The notes: generated by a model not told the origin, from the sequence alone. A stretch of DNA of 63,641 nt from UBA3792 sp964426415 (GCA_964426415.1 CAYRQM010000006.1:1-63641), one strand, 5' to 3'; counted from the stretch's first letter, positions 54,098 through 63,511 are shown. Numbers and translations: made by a program.

Positions 54098-56644
54098 ATG
54101 ACGAAAAAGAAAAGCACCGCGAAGAAAGCGACTGCCGTCCCCGCAGCCAAAAAGACGGCGGAGGAGCAGGCGCGGGCTTCTCGTATTTCCATAGAGGTGT
54201 TTGGCGTGGTGCTGGTTGCCATCGGCGCGCTGTTCTCGGTGTACCTGTACAGCGGTTCGCAGGATTGGCTCGGCACAATCATCTCCTCGTTTTTGTTGGG
54301 CATGAACGGCATGTTCGGCTATGCCATGCCCGTTTTGCTCATCCTCATTGGGCTGCTCATCATCCTGACGGGGCGCAAGTCCCCCATTCGCGGCTCCATC
54401 ATCACGGGCGTGCTGGCGTTCTACTTCGTCATCTGCGTGTTCCATCTCACCACCTCCGTGACGCTCACCCAACAAACACAGGTGGGCGCCGAAGGCTACA
54501 CTTTTGGCGACTACTTCACCCAATACTTCAAGCAATATGCGCTGGCGTGGAATGAAGGCGTCGAGCAAGGGCTTGGCGGCGGCGTGCTGGGCATGTTCCT
54601 CACCGCGATTCTCTATGTGGTGGGCGGCAAGGTGCTGTGCTGGGTCGTGTCCGTTTGCGGCATCGTCGTCTGCACCCTGTTCTGCACGGGCATCTCCATC
54701 AAGGCGTACACCGATGCGTTCGGCTCCAAGGTCAAAGAAAAGATCGAACAGCTCGAACAGGATCGAGAGCATTGGGAGGAGGACGACCCCGCTGCGCCAA
54801 AGCCCAAGCGCGACTGGAAGAATTTCGCCGCCGACGCATCCACAGACGATGCGCCCGCCCGCACTTCCGCGCCCAAGAAAACCAAGCATATTCCCTTTGA
54901 CGAGGAATTTACCGTTCCTGCCGCCGAGCCGAAACCCCAAACGCCCGTCGAAAAGCCCAAGGCGGCAGACCCGCAGTTTTTGCCGACCACGGGGCGCATC
55001 AAGCGCACCGAGGACGACGTTTTGGTGATCCCGCCAAAGACCGAAGCAGAGCCTGCAAAGCCCGTCAAAAAGGCGGAGCCCAAGCCCAACGCGACTGCGG
55101 ACGACCTGCCGCTGCCCACGGCGGACGTCAAGCCCGCACAACCGATTCCGCTGTATCTGCCGCCGTCGTTGGATTGTCTCAACAAGGCACGCGAGACGTT
55201 TGCTAAGAGCGCCGAGAACCCGCACGCAACGGCGCGCCTGCTGGAAGAAACCCTCGAAAGCTTCCAAATCGGTGCGACCGTCGTCAACATTTCCATCGGG
55301 CCCGTGGTGACGCGCTACGAGCTGCAGCCCGCGCCCGGCGTACGCGTCAGCCGCATCACGGCATTGAGCAACGACATTGCGCTGGCGTTGGCGGCGCCGC
55401 GGGTGCGCATCGAAGCGCCGATTCCCGGCAAAGCCGCCGTCGGAATCGAAGTTCCCAACAAGGACGCGGCGACGGTTCTGCTGCGCGACATCGTCGAAAG
55501 CGACGAATTCCAAAACAGCAAGTCCACGGTGTCCATGGCGCTGGGAAAGGACATCGCGGGCAAGATCATCGTGGCAGACCTCGGCAAGATGCCGCATATG
55601 CTGATTGCGGGCGCCACCGGTTCGGGCAAGAGCGTCTGCATCAACGACCTCATCATCTCCATGATCTACAAATCCTCTCCGCAGGACTTGCAGCTCATTT
55701 TGATCGACCCCAAGATGGTCGAATTGAACGTCTACGGCACGCTTCCGCACCTGCTGATCCCCGTCGTGACCGAGCCGAAGAAGGCGGCAAGCGCTTTACG
55801 CTGGGCGGTCAACGAAATGACGACGCGGTACAAGAAGTTCTCCGAATCGGGTGCGCGGGAGCTGGCGCGCTACAACGCGCTGATGGACGACCCGAAAAAG
55901 CGCATTCCCAAGCTGGTCATCATCATCGACGAGCTGGCGGATCTCATGATGGTCGCCGCCGACGACGTAGAGGATTCCATCTGCCGCATCGCACAGCTTG
56001 GCCGTGCGGCGGGCATTCATCTGATTGTGGCGACGCAGCGCCCCTCCGCCGACATCATCACGGGGCTCATCAAGGCAAACATTCCGTCGCGCTGCGCGTT
56101 TGCGGTCAGCTCCGCCATCGATTCCCGCATCATTCTGGACGCGACGGGCGCCGAAAAGCTGCTCGGACGCGGCGATATGCTGTTCCATCCCAACGGCGCG
56201 GGCAAGCCCACCCGCTTGCAGTGCGCGTTCGTATCCGACGAAGAGGTCGATCGCGTCATGGCACATTTCAAGAAGGACGCGGCGCAGTTTGACCACGACA
56301 TCGTGGACGAAATCAACAACGAGGCCAAGGGCGGCGCACAGGGCGGCGTGTTCGGCGAAGGCAAGCAGGAAGACGAGCTTTTGGGCGAAGCGGTGCGCGT
56401 CGTGCTGGACAACGGGCAAGCGTCCATCTCCATGATTCAGCGGCGTCTGCGGGTGGGCTATGCCCGCGCGGCACGCTTGGTCGATATGATGGAGCAAAAG
56501 AAATACGTTTCCGGCTTTGACGGCAGCAAACCGCGGCAGGTGCTGATCACCCGTTCCGAATTCGACCGCATCTTTGGCGACGGCGGCGACCCCGAGGCGG
56601 AGCCGATGGACGCGGCGGACGATACGGAGGATCCCGAAGTATGA
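54098..56644 (+). CDS. ftsK: DNA translocase FtsK/SpoIIIE
   Basis: An 848-residue DNA pump acting at the division or sporulation septum. It has four TM helices (about 33-55, 65-92, 100-122, 168-205) and an acidic/Pro linker (about 215-345). The FtsK motor has Walker A (AGATGSGKSVCI, near residue 505) and Walker B (LVIIIDELADLM). The C-terminal winged-helix gamma domain is present (SMIQRRLRVGYARAARLVD). FtsK and SpoIIIE cannot be told apart here. The ATG follows CGGAGG. It overlaps rimO by 4 bases. Confidence 0.95.
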   Translation: MTKKKSTAKKATAVPAAKKTAEEQARASRISIEVFGVVLVAIGALFSVYLYSGSQDWLGTIISSFLLGMNGMFGYAMPVLLILIGLLIILTGRKSPIRGSIITGVLAFYFVICVFHLTTSVTLTQQTQVGAEGYTFGDYFTQYFKQYALAWNEGVEQGLGGGVLGMFLTAILYVVGGKVLCWVVSVCGIVVCTLFCTGISIKAYTDAFGSKVKEKIEQLEQDREHWEEDDPAAPKPKRDWKNFAADASTDDAPARTSAPKKTKHIPFDEEFTVPAAEPKPQTPVEKPKAADPQFLPTTGRIKRTEDDVLVIPPKTEAEPAKPVKKAEPKPNATADDLPLPTADVKPAQPIPLYLPPSLDCLNKARETFAKSAENPHATARLLEETLESFQIGATVVNISIGPVVTRYELQPAPGVRVSRITALSNDIALALAAPRVRIEAPIPGKAAVGIEVPNKDAATVLLRDIVESDEFQNSKSTVSMALGKDIAGKIIVADLGKMPHMLIAGATGSGKSVCINDLIISMIYKSSPQDLQLILIDPKMVELNVYGTLPHLLIPVVTEPKKAASALRWAVNEMTTRYKKFSESGARELARYNALMDDPKKRIPKLVIIIDELADLMMVAADDVEDSICRIAQLGRAAGIHLIVATQRPSADIITGLIKANIPSRCAFAVSSAIDSRIILDATGAEKLLGRGDMLFHPNGAGKPTRLQCAFVSDEEVDRVMAHFKKDAAQFDHDIVDEINNEAKGGAQGGVFGEGKQEDELLGEAVRVVLDNGQASISMIQRRLRVGYARAARLVDMMEQKKYVSGFDGSKPRQVLITRSEFDRIFGDGGDPEAEPMDAADDTEDPEV

Positions 56645-57930
56645 ACGTTGGCGTGATCTCGCTGGGCTGTGCCAAGAACCAAGTGGACACCGAAACCATG
56701 CTGGGCTATTTGGACGCGGCAGGCTATCGGTTTGTTGCAGAGCCCGCTAAGGCAGATGTTCTGATTGTCAACACCTGCGGGTTCATCACGCCCGCCAAGG
56801 AAGAATCCATCCAAGCCATCTTGGAGATGGCGCGTTACAAGGCGCACGGCAGATGCAAGGCGCTGGTGGTCACAGGCTGCCTTTCCCAACGCTATCGGCA
56901 GGAGCTGACAGACGAAATGCCCGAAGTCGATCTCTTTTTGGGCGTGCGCGAATACGAAACGCTGCCCCAAAAACTCGCCGCGCTGTTGGGCGTTCCCTGT
57001 CCCGACGTGACGAAACATTCGCGGCTTTTGGTGACGCCGCCTTATCGCGCCTACCTGCGCGTCGGCGACGGCTGCAACAATCGCTGCGCCTACTGCGCCA
57101 TCCCGCTGATTCGGGGCGACCTGCAAAGCGTACCCAAAGAACAGCTGCTGGACGAAGCCAAACGGCTTGCCGACGGCGGCGTGACGGAGCTGACGGTCAT
57201 CGCGCAGGATACGTCGGGCTACGGCAAAGACCTTTACGGGCAGCCGCAGCTGATTCCGCTGCTGAAAGCATTGGATCGCGTGGACGGACTGCGCTGGGTG
57301 CGGCTTCTCTACACCTATCCCGACACGGTGACGCCCGCGCTTTTAGATACCTTGGCGGCAGGTGAAAAGCTCGTTCCGTATCTGGACATCCCGCTGCAGC
57401 ACTGCAACGATGCGCTGCTCCAAAAAATGCATCGGCGTGGCGACAAGGCGCACATCCAACAGGTGCTGAATCACCTCTACGCGCACTATCCCGATTTCAC
57501 CCTGCGTACCACCATGATGGTGGGGTTCCCTTCCGAAACGGACGCGCAGTTTTCGGAGCTACTCACCTTCCTGCGCGATTACCCGTTCGACCGCGTGGGC
57601 GCGTTCGTCTTCTCGCCCGAGGAGGGAACGACCGCCGCCGCCATGGAAGACCAAGTGCAAGCCGACGTGGCGCAGGCGCGCTACGATGCGCTGATGGCGC
57701 AGCAACAGACCATTTCACAAAAGCGAAACGAACGCTGGCTCGGCAGAACGCTGACGATGCTCATTGAGGAAACGGGCATGGACGGCACCTTCGGCCGCAC
57801 CGTGCGGGAAGCGCCCGACGCCGACGGACAGGTGCGCATCGCGCCCGATTTCCGCCATGAGGCGGGGCAGTACCTTCCCGTGCGGCTCATCAAGGCAGAC
57901 CCATATGACATGATCGGAGAACCAATATGA
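56641..57930 (+). CDS. rimO: ribosomal protein S12 methylthiotransferase
   Basis: A radical-SAM enzyme that methylthiolates an aspartate of ribosomal protein S12, 429 residues. The N-terminal UPF0004 domain has its three cysteines (LGCAKNQ, NTCGF, TGCL). The radical-SAM cluster is CNNRCAYC (near residue 145), and a TRAM domain ends the protein. The opening GVISLGCAKNQVDTE marks RimO rather than MiaB. It is translationally coupled to ftsK and pgsA. Confidence 0.95.
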   Translation: MNVGVISLGCAKNQVDTETMLGYLDAAGYRFVAEPAKADVLIVNTCGFITPAKEESIQAILEMARYKAHGRCKALVVTGCLSQRYRQELTDEMPEVDLFLGVREYETLPQKLAALLGVPCPDVTKHSRLLVTPPYRAYLRVGDGCNNRCAYCAIPLIRGDLQSVPKEQLLDEAKRLADGGVTELTVIAQDTSGYGKDLYGQPQLIPLLKALDRVDGLRWVRLLYTYPDTVTPALLDTLAAGEKLVPYLDIPLQHCNDALLQKMHRRGDKAHIQQVLNHLYAHYPDFTLRTTMMVGFPSETDAQFSELLTFLRDYPFDRVGAFVFSPEEGTTAAAMEDQVQADVAQARYDALMAQQQTISQKRNERWLGRTLTMLIEETGMDGTFGRTVREAPDADGQVRIAPDFRHEAGQYLPVRLIKADPYDMIGEPI

Positions 57931-58520
57931 ATTTTGCCAACAAGCTCACCCTCCTGCGCATTTTGCTCGTTCCCGTCTTTATTGCGTCGCTGTACCTGCC
58001 GCAGATTTTTCCCGCGACCATCACTTGGTATCGCTGGCTTGCGGCGCTCATCTTCCTGTTTGCGGCGCTGACCGACATCTTTGACGGCAAGTACGCCCGC
58101 AAGCACCATTTGGTCACCGACTTCGGCAAGCTGATGGATCCCATCGCCGACAAGCTCCTGACCGTTTCGGCGCTCATCATGCTGATTGTGTTGGAGGACG
58201 GCACAGAGCACGCGCTGTTGCACCCCATCGAGGCGATTGTGCTCATCGCGCGCGAATTCATCATCTCAGGCTTTCGCCTGATCGCCGCGTCGAAGGGAGT
58301 GGTGATCGCAGCGGGCAAGCTAGGCAAGCTCAAAACCACCTGCATGGACATCGGCATCGTGGCGCTGCTCCTGTACGAGCAGTTCCCGTTCCGCTACCTC
58401 AATCCGGCGCTGGACATCATCGTCCACATCTTCATGTATCTCACTTTGGCGCTGTCGGTGGTGTCCTGCATCGAATACATCGTCAAGAACAAAGAGGTCA
58501 TCAATTTCCATGATTGCTGA
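57927..58520 (+). CDS. pgsA: CDP-diacylglycerol-glycerol-3-phosphate 3-phosphatidyltransferase
   Basis: A 197-residue membrane enzyme of phosphatidylglycerol synthesis. The CDP-alcohol phosphatidyltransferase motif D-x2-DG-x2-AR-x8-G-x3-D-x3-D is complete (LTDIFDGKYARKHHLVTDFGKLMDPIAD). About five to six TM segments are present. It overlaps the rimO stop (ATGA) and the cinA start. Confidence 0.95.
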   Translation: MNFANKLTLLRILLVPVFIASLYLPQIFPATITWYRWLAALIFLFAALTDIFDGKYARKHHLVTDFGKLMDPIADKLLTVSALIMLIVLEDGTEHALLHPIEAIVLIAREFIISGFRLIAASKGVVIAAGKLGKLKTTCMDIGIVALLLYEQFPFRYLNPALDIIVHIFMYLTLALSVVSCIEYIVKNKEVINFHDC

Positions 58521-59772
58521 ATTAATCTGCGTCGGCACCGAGCTGCTCATGGGGCAGGTGCTCAACACCGACGCCCAATACATCGCCGAATCCATCGCGC
58601 CGATCGGCGTCGATCTGTACCGACAAATCGTGGTGGGCGACAATCCGCCGCGGCTCACGGAAGCGGTGCAGACGGCGCTTGCCCGTGCCGACATCCTCAT
58701 TCTGTCGGGCGGACTCGGCCCCACCGACGACGATCTCACCAAAGAAACCGTCGCCCAAGCGCTGGGGCAAACGCTGACGCTGTATGAGGACGAATGGCAA
58801 AAGATTCAGGCGTACTTTCAAAGCAAGGGTCGCGTGTGTACGCCCAACAACCAAAAGCAAGCCATGTTCCCGCGTCCATGCATCCTGCTGCCCAACCCCA
58901 ACGGCACCGCGCCGGGCTGCATCATGGAGCAGGGCGACAAAGCGGCGATTCTGCTGCCGGGGCCGCCAAGGGAGCTGTTTCCCATGTTCCGCGATTTCGT
59001 CATGCCCTATTTAGAAGCGCGCAGCGGGCATCGGCTCTATTCGCGGGAGGTGCGCATCTTTGGCATGGGCGAATCCGACGTCACCAATCGGTTGGACGCG
59101 CTCATCAAGCGCCAAACCAACCCCACCATCGCGCCCTATGTCAAAACGAGCGAAGTCACGCTGCGGGTCACGGCAACGTGCCAATCCGTCGCCGAGGGCG
59201 AAGCGCTTGTGGAGCCCGTCCTGCAGGAAATCTGCACGGCGTTGGGCGACGTGGTGTATTCGACCGAGGGCAAATCCCTGCCGGCGTTATGCCATGCGGC
59301 GCTGTGTGCGCGCCGTCAAACGCTGTCCATCGCAGAAAGCTGCACGGGCGGGCTGTTGACGTCCGCATTCGTCGATCTGGCGGGCAGCTCGGCTTATCTG
59401 ATCGAGGGCGACGTCACCTACGCCAACGAGGCGAAGATGCGGCGTCTGGGCGTTTCGGCTGAAACGCTGTCCCAATTTGGGGCGGTTTCGGCACAGTGCG
59501 CCAAGGAGATGGCAGAGGGGATGCGAAACGCGGCGCATACCGATTTCGCTCTTGCCACCACGGGCATTGCGGGCCCCGACGGCGGTACACCCGAAAAGCC
59601 CGTCGGCACGGTGTTTGTGGCGCTTGCCGCAAAGGACGAGACGATTGTCAAGCCGCTGCGCCTGTATGGCGACCGCACACGGATTCGGCAGACGGCGGTG
59701 CTGCACGCATTGGAACTTTTCCGCAAAAAACTCTGTACGAACGCAGGGTTTCATGGTAAAATAGAACAGTAA
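58510..59772 (+). CDS. cinA: CinA-family protein (competence/damage-inducible)
   Basis: A 420-residue two-domain protein. The N-terminal molybdopterin-binding-like domain has GTELLMGQVLNTDAQYIA and ILSGGLGPTDDDLT. The C-terminal CinA/PncC domain has SIAESCTGGLLTS and TGIAGPDGGTPEKPVGTV, matching NMN deamidase or ADP-ribose pyrophosphatase activities described in the family. It overlaps pgsA by 11 bases and precedes recA, the usual order in Bacillota. Confidence 0.95.
   Translation: MIAELICVGTELLMGQVLNTDAQYIAESIAPIGVDLYRQIVVGDNPPRLTEAVQTALARADILILSGGLGPTDDDLTKETVAQALGQTLTLYEDEWQKIQAYFQSKGRVCTPNNQKQAMFPRPCILLPNPNGTAPGCIMEQGDKAAILLPGPPRELFPMFRDFVMPYLEARSGHRLYSREVRIFGMGESDVTNRLDALIKRQTNPTIAPYVKTSEVTLRVTATCQSVAEGEALVEPVLQEICTALGDVVYSTEGKSLPALCHAALCARRQTLSIAESCTGGLLTSAFVDLAGSSAYLIEGDVTYANEAKMRRLGVSAETLSQFGAVSAQCAKEMAEGMRNAAHTDFALATTGIAGPDGGTPEKPVGTVFVALAAKDETIVKPLRLYGDRTRIRQTAVLHALELFRKKLCTNAGFHGKIEQ
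59734..59762 (+). promoter_or_regulatory. weak recA promoter with LexA-like box inside the end of cinA
   Basis: TAAAAT (59757-59762) lies 17 bp after TGTACG (59734-59739). Between them CGAACGCAGGGTTTC (59738-59752) partly resembles the Bacillota SOS box (CGAAC...GTTCG). The match is incomplete. Confidence 0.3.
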
Positions 59773-59805
59773 GAACGCGAGAATTCGGTAAAGAGAGGAA
59801 CCACC

Positions 59806-60900
59806 ATGTTAGAAAAAGAAAAAGCATTAGAGATTGCGCTCGGTCAAATCGAAAAGCAGTTTGGCAAAGGCGCCATCATGAAAATGGGCGACGCCACCCG
59901 CGTACCCGTCTCCGTGATTCCGACGGGCTGCATCGACTTGGATGTGGCGTTGGGCGTTGGCGGCGTGCCGCGCGGCCGCGTCATCGAGATCTTCGGGCCT
60001 GAATCCAGCGGCAAAACCACCATCGCGCTGCACATCGTGGCGCAGGCGCAAAAGCTGGGCGGCACGGCGGCATTCATCGATGCAGAACACGCGTTGGATC
60101 CCATCTATGCCGAGCATTTGGGCGTGAATGTGGACGAGCTCTACGTTTCACAGCCCGACCACGGCGAACAGGCGCTTGCCATCGCCGAAGCGTTGGCGCG
60201 CAGCGGCGCGGTGGACATCATCGTCATCGACTCCGTCGCGGCGCTCGTTCCCAAAGCCGAATTGGAAGGCGATGTGGGCGACGCCCATGTCGGGCTGCAG
60301 GCGCGTCTCATGTCGCAGGCGCTGCGGATGTTGACCGGCTGCATCAGCAAAACCAATACGGTCGTCATCTTCATCAACCAGCTGCGTGAAAAGGTCGGCG
60401 TCATGTTCGGCAACCCCGAAACCACCACGGGCGGCAGAGCGCTCAAGTTCTACGCTTCCATCCGCATGGATGTCCGCCGCATCGAAACGCTTAAGTCCGG
60501 CAACGACGCCGTCGGTTCCCGCACCCGCGTCAAGGTCATCAAAAACAAAGTCGCGCCGCCGTTCCGCGTCGCCGAATTCGATATGCTCTATGGCGAGGGC
60601 ATCTCCCGCGAGGGCAGCATCTTGGATATGGCAATCGACCGCCGCATCATCATCAAGTCGGGCTCTTGGTTCTCCTACGGCGATATGCGCTTGGCGCAGG
60701 GCCGCGAGAACGCCCGTGCGTTCCTCAAGGACAATCCGGAGCTGTGCAACGAGATCGAGCAAAAGATTCGCGCCCAAATCGAGGAGCAGCGCCAAAAAGC
60801 CGCCGAGGAAGCCGCCGCCAAGCGCGCCGCCCGCGAAGCGACGCCGCCCACCGCCGAGCCGCCCCAAATCGACGACGACTATCTGCCGCCGGAATTCTAA
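59806..60900 (+). CDS. recA: recombinase RecA
   Basis: A 364-residue RecA. It has Walker A (GPESSGKTT, near residue 66), the LVPKAELEGDVGDAHVGLQARLMSQALR segment with loop L1, and VIFINQLREKVGVMFGNPETTTGG with loop L2. The C-terminal tail is Ala/Glu-rich and ends in DDDYLPPEF. The ATG follows GAGAGGA. It catalyses strand exchange and LexA autocleavage. It lies at the end of the rimO-pgsA-cinA run. Confidence 0.98.
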   Translation: MLEKEKALEIALGQIEKQFGKGAIMKMGDATRVPVSVIPTGCIDLDVALGVGGVPRGRVIEIFGPESSGKTTIALHIVAQAQKLGGTAAFIDAEHALDPIYAEHLGVNVDELYVSQPDHGEQALAIAEALARSGAVDIIVIDSVAALVPKAELEGDVGDAHVGLQARLMSQALRMLTGCISKTNTVVIFINQLREKVGVMFGNPETTTGGRALKFYASIRMDVRRIETLKSGNDAVGSRTRVKVIKNKVAPPFRVAEFDMLYGEGISREGSILDMAIDRRIIIKSGSWFSYGDMRLAQGRENARAFLKDNPELCNEIEQKIRAQIEEQRQKAAEEAAAKRAAREATPPTAEPPQIDDDYLPPEF

Positions 60901-60944
60901 TCATTCGTCGCCGGCTCGTCGTCATGTACTCCACTATATGCACG

Positions 60945-61140
60945 GCGCTTTCTTCGGAAAGCGCTGTTTGTCTGCTCCGTCGCGCTCGTCGGCGCGGACT
61001 ACGCTTTACTCTCGGTGGATTCTGCGGAATCCACCGTTCGCCGCTCCGTCGCGCCGCCTCTCCGCAAAAGGTCACGCTCGCTTTGGCTGTTCGGTTGTAA
61101 ACGCCCTCACGACGCCTACGCGGCGCTACCAACCTTTTGC
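60945..61140. repeat. intergenic repeat module A, second copy with two hairpins
   Basis: GCGCTTTC/GGAAAGCGC (about 60949-60968) and GGTGGATTC/GAATCCACC (about 61014-61035) are hairpins, each followed by a GCTCCGTCGCG-type block. Then come CTCTCCGCAAAAGGTCACGC and CTACCAACCTTTTGCGGG, as at 36053-36240. Confidence 0.8.
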
Positions 61141-61790
61141 GGGAACACCCGTTTACACGTTTTTCGGGGAAGGTACGCAAGAAACACCCCCCTGTCATCC
61201 TGAGCTTCTGCGAAGGATCTCGCGTACAAGCGGGAGATTCTTCCTTGCTTCGCCGCGTCAGAATGACCACGCGGGACGGAAAACACGCGGATTTGTTGAC
61301 ATTTTCATTATGGAACACCCGTTTACACGTTTTTCGGGAGAAGGTACGCAAGAAACACCCCTCTGTCATCCTGCGCTTCTGCGAAGGATCTCGCGTGTAA
61401 GCGGGAGATTCTTCCTTGCTTCGCCGCGTCAGAATGACCACGTGGGACGGAAAACACGCGGATTTGTTGACATTTTCATTAGGGAACACCCGCGTACACG
61501 TTTTTCGGGGAAGGTACGCAAGAAACACCCCCCCTGTCATCCTGAGCTTCTGCGAAGGATCTCGCGTACAAGCGGGAGATTCTTCCTTGCTTCGCCGCGT
61601 CAGAATGACCACGCGGGACGGAAAACACGCGGATTTGTTGACATTTTCATTATGGAACACCCGTTTACACGTTTTTCGGGAGAAGGTACGCAAGAAACAC
61701 CCCTCTGTCATCCTGCGCTTCTGCGAAGGATCTCGCGTGTAAGCGGGAGATTCTTCCTTGCTTCGCCGCGTCAGAATGACCACACGGGGT
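61141..61790. repeat. tandem array of four ~171-bp units in AB-AB order
   Basis: Unit starts (GGAACACCCG) are at 61141, 61311, 61482 and 61653, with periods 170, 171 and 171. The last unit breaks off near 61785. Units 1 and 3 share CCTGAGCTTC and CGCGTACAAGC; units 2 and 4 share CGGGAGAAGG, CCTGCGCTTC and CGTGTAAGCG. The array therefore arose by duplication of a two-unit block. Each unit holds the palindromic TGTCATCCTG...TCAGAATGACC element. Long ORFs across it on both strands reflect a period near 57 codons, not genes. Confidence 0.92.
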
Positions 61791-61798
61791 ATAACTAA

Positions 61799-61862
61799 AA
61801 TGGCGGCAGCGCCGCCATTCCCAAAATTTCTTCATTCCTTCATTCTCGTTGCCATCCTTCAC
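61799..61862 (-). repeat. GAATGAAG element with hairpin, reverse copy
   Basis: Read on the minus strand: GAATGAAGGAATGAAG, then AATGGCGGC, loop, GCCGCCATT and TTTAG. Same as 46385-46446. It may terminate the minus-strand LRR gene. Confidence 0.75.
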
Positions 61863-61963
61863 TTTAGCGTAGGCTGACCATGCGGCGCGGGCGGCACGCA
61901 AATTGTTGCCTTCGTTTCGGATTACCCGTGCAGCGTTCTGTGCAACCCAAACGAAACCGCTAT

Positions 61964-63511
61964 CTACTCAAAAAACCAGCGGTGATAGTCGTAGCGGAAC
62001 TGTTCGCCCAGCAGCGTGTAGCGTTCGCCATGCCGCCACGTGCCGCCGGTGGGATTGTGGGACGTGTAGTCGATCTCGGTGTTGGGGAGGGACGCAATCA
62101 GCGTTTGAATCTGCTCTTCGGGGATGTCGTTGCGGGCAATCCAAAGCCGTTTCAGCTGCGTCATGCCGTACAGCGGCGAGATGTCCGTGATGCGGTTGTA
62201 CGCCAAGTTCAAATGCTCCAGCTCCTTCAGCTCGGCAAGGGGCGACACGTCTTCGATGAAGTTGGTGAACAGCTCCAAATATTCCAAATGGGGGCAGTTG
62301 GTGAGCGGCGTCAAATCCTTCACATAGCCCATTGCCAAGATTGCCACACGCAGGTTGGGCATATAGGACACGAAGCTCAAATCCTTTTGAAAGTTGTGCC
62401 CCAAATCCAGCATCTCCATATCGGTGCAATATTGCAGCACCTGCATCTGCGAGGAGGTCAAGCGCGGCGTTCCCGTGGATGCGCGCAGCACCACGGCGTC
62501 GGTTCTGCAGGAATACCGTGCAAAGTAGACGCGCCATACGACCTTGATGTTGGGAAAATCGTCCCGCAGCTGTGCCATTGTTTCATTGGCGACGCGGCAG
62601 CCGTCCATGTCCAACAGCGTGCACACCGTCATATAGGGCAGCCAGCCGCGCACTTCGTCGATGTGCGGCTTGCCCACATAAACGTCCACCAAATCCATGG
62701 CGGTATCCGCCGTAGAGAATTGCTTGCCCAGCAGCGTGAAACGGTAGTCAAACGCGACGTCGGGTCGCTTCGCTTGCAGCACGGCAAGCTGTTCCAAGGT
62801 GATGTCGCAGGTCACTTCGCCCGCAGCCGTTTCGGGATTGGTCAGATTGACGTAGGTGAGCTGCGGCAGCAAGTCGAGCACATCGGCAAGCGCCAGCGCT
62901 GCTTCGCCCGAACGATTGGACAAATCCAGCGTGGTGACGTCGCTGTCATACGTTGCGCCGCCGCAGGACACGACATAGGAAAGCGTGACGTCGGGCAGCG
63001 CGGCAAGCAGCGAACGCAGCGTTTCGACGTCGTAGGAACAGGCGCGCACGTCCAACGCGGAAAGGTGGGGCAGATAGCCGCATTGCGTGCGCAGCGTCTC
63101 GGCGTCCAACGGCGCTTCCACGGTGACGGAGGTTGCGTCCGAAGCAACGGTTGTGTCGCCAAGCGCCACCGTATAGCGGACTTCGACCTTGGGATGCGCC
63201 TTCTCATATGCCAAGATGGCGTCATAAGAGGTGCTTCCCGAAAAATCGGCAGCTTTCAGATTGGTAAAGGCGTCCAACAGGGCAAGGTCGGACGATTCCA
63301 CCACCACGGTCAGCGTCTCGGCGTCCGCAGAAAATGTGCCGTGTGACAGCGCAATCGTTTCGACCTCCGCAGTCGGCACAGCAGTCGGCTCCGCATTGAG
63401 CGCGCCCTGCGCACCGTCCACAGACGGCGTTTCGCAGCCAACCGCCGTCAAAATCAACGCCGACACCGCAAAAATGAGCAGAACCATTTTTCGTTTGTGG
63501 GAAAGATGCAT
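61964..63511 (-). CDS. leucine-rich-repeat lipoprotein
   Basis: A 515-residue predicted lipoprotein with lipobox TAVGC (Cys26) after a basic N-terminus. Residues about 75-345 hold four repeats of about 70 residues. Each has a P-x-[VI]-x-[VFL]-x-[YW] strand (HPKVEVRY, LPDVTLSY, RPDVAFDY, FPNIKVVW at about 107, 173, 250, 320) followed by a D-rich segment. Then comes a Leu-rich-repeat domain (about 365-470: MEMLDLGHN, LEYLELFTN, LEHLNLAYNRITDISPLYGM). The start at 63511 has GGGAGGGA upstream. The function is unknown; surface binding is likely. Confidence 0.85.
   Translation of the reverse strand: MHLSHKRKMVLLIFAVSALILTAVGCETPSVDGAQGALNAEPTAVPTAEVETIALSHGTFSADAETLTVVVESSDLALLDAFTNLKAADFSGSTSYDAILAYEKAHPKVEVRYTVALGDTTVASDATSVTVEAPLDAETLRTQCGYLPHLSALDVRACSYDVETLRSLLAALPDVTLSYVVSCGGATYDSDVTTLDLSNRSGEAALALADVLDLLPQLTYVNLTNPETAAGEVTCDITLEQLAVLQAKRPDVAFDYRFTLLGKQFSTADTAMDLVDVYVGKPHIDEVRGWLPYMTVCTLLDMDGCRVANETMAQLRDDFPNIKVVWRVYFARYSCRTDAVVLRASTGTPRLTSSQMQVLQYCTDMEMLDLGHNFQKDLSFVSYMPNLRVAILAMGYVKDLTPLTNCPHLEYLELFTNFIEDVSPLAELKELEHLNLAYNRITDISPLYGMTQLKRLWIARNDIPEEQIQTLIASLPNTEIDYTSHNPTGGTWRHGERYTLLGEQFRYDYHRWFFE

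Noticed and set aside
60725..61783. 352-residue minus-strand ORF and 470-residue plus-strand ORF (60386-61798) through the repeat array
   Set aside because: They are open because the repeat period is close to a multiple of three and the sequence is GC-rich. They run across the recA end, lack ribosome-binding sites, and translate the same repeat on both strands.
61141..61790. CRISPR array
   Set aside because: The units are ~171 bp with no short repeat/spacer alternation, the intervening sequence is itself conserved, and no cas genes are present.
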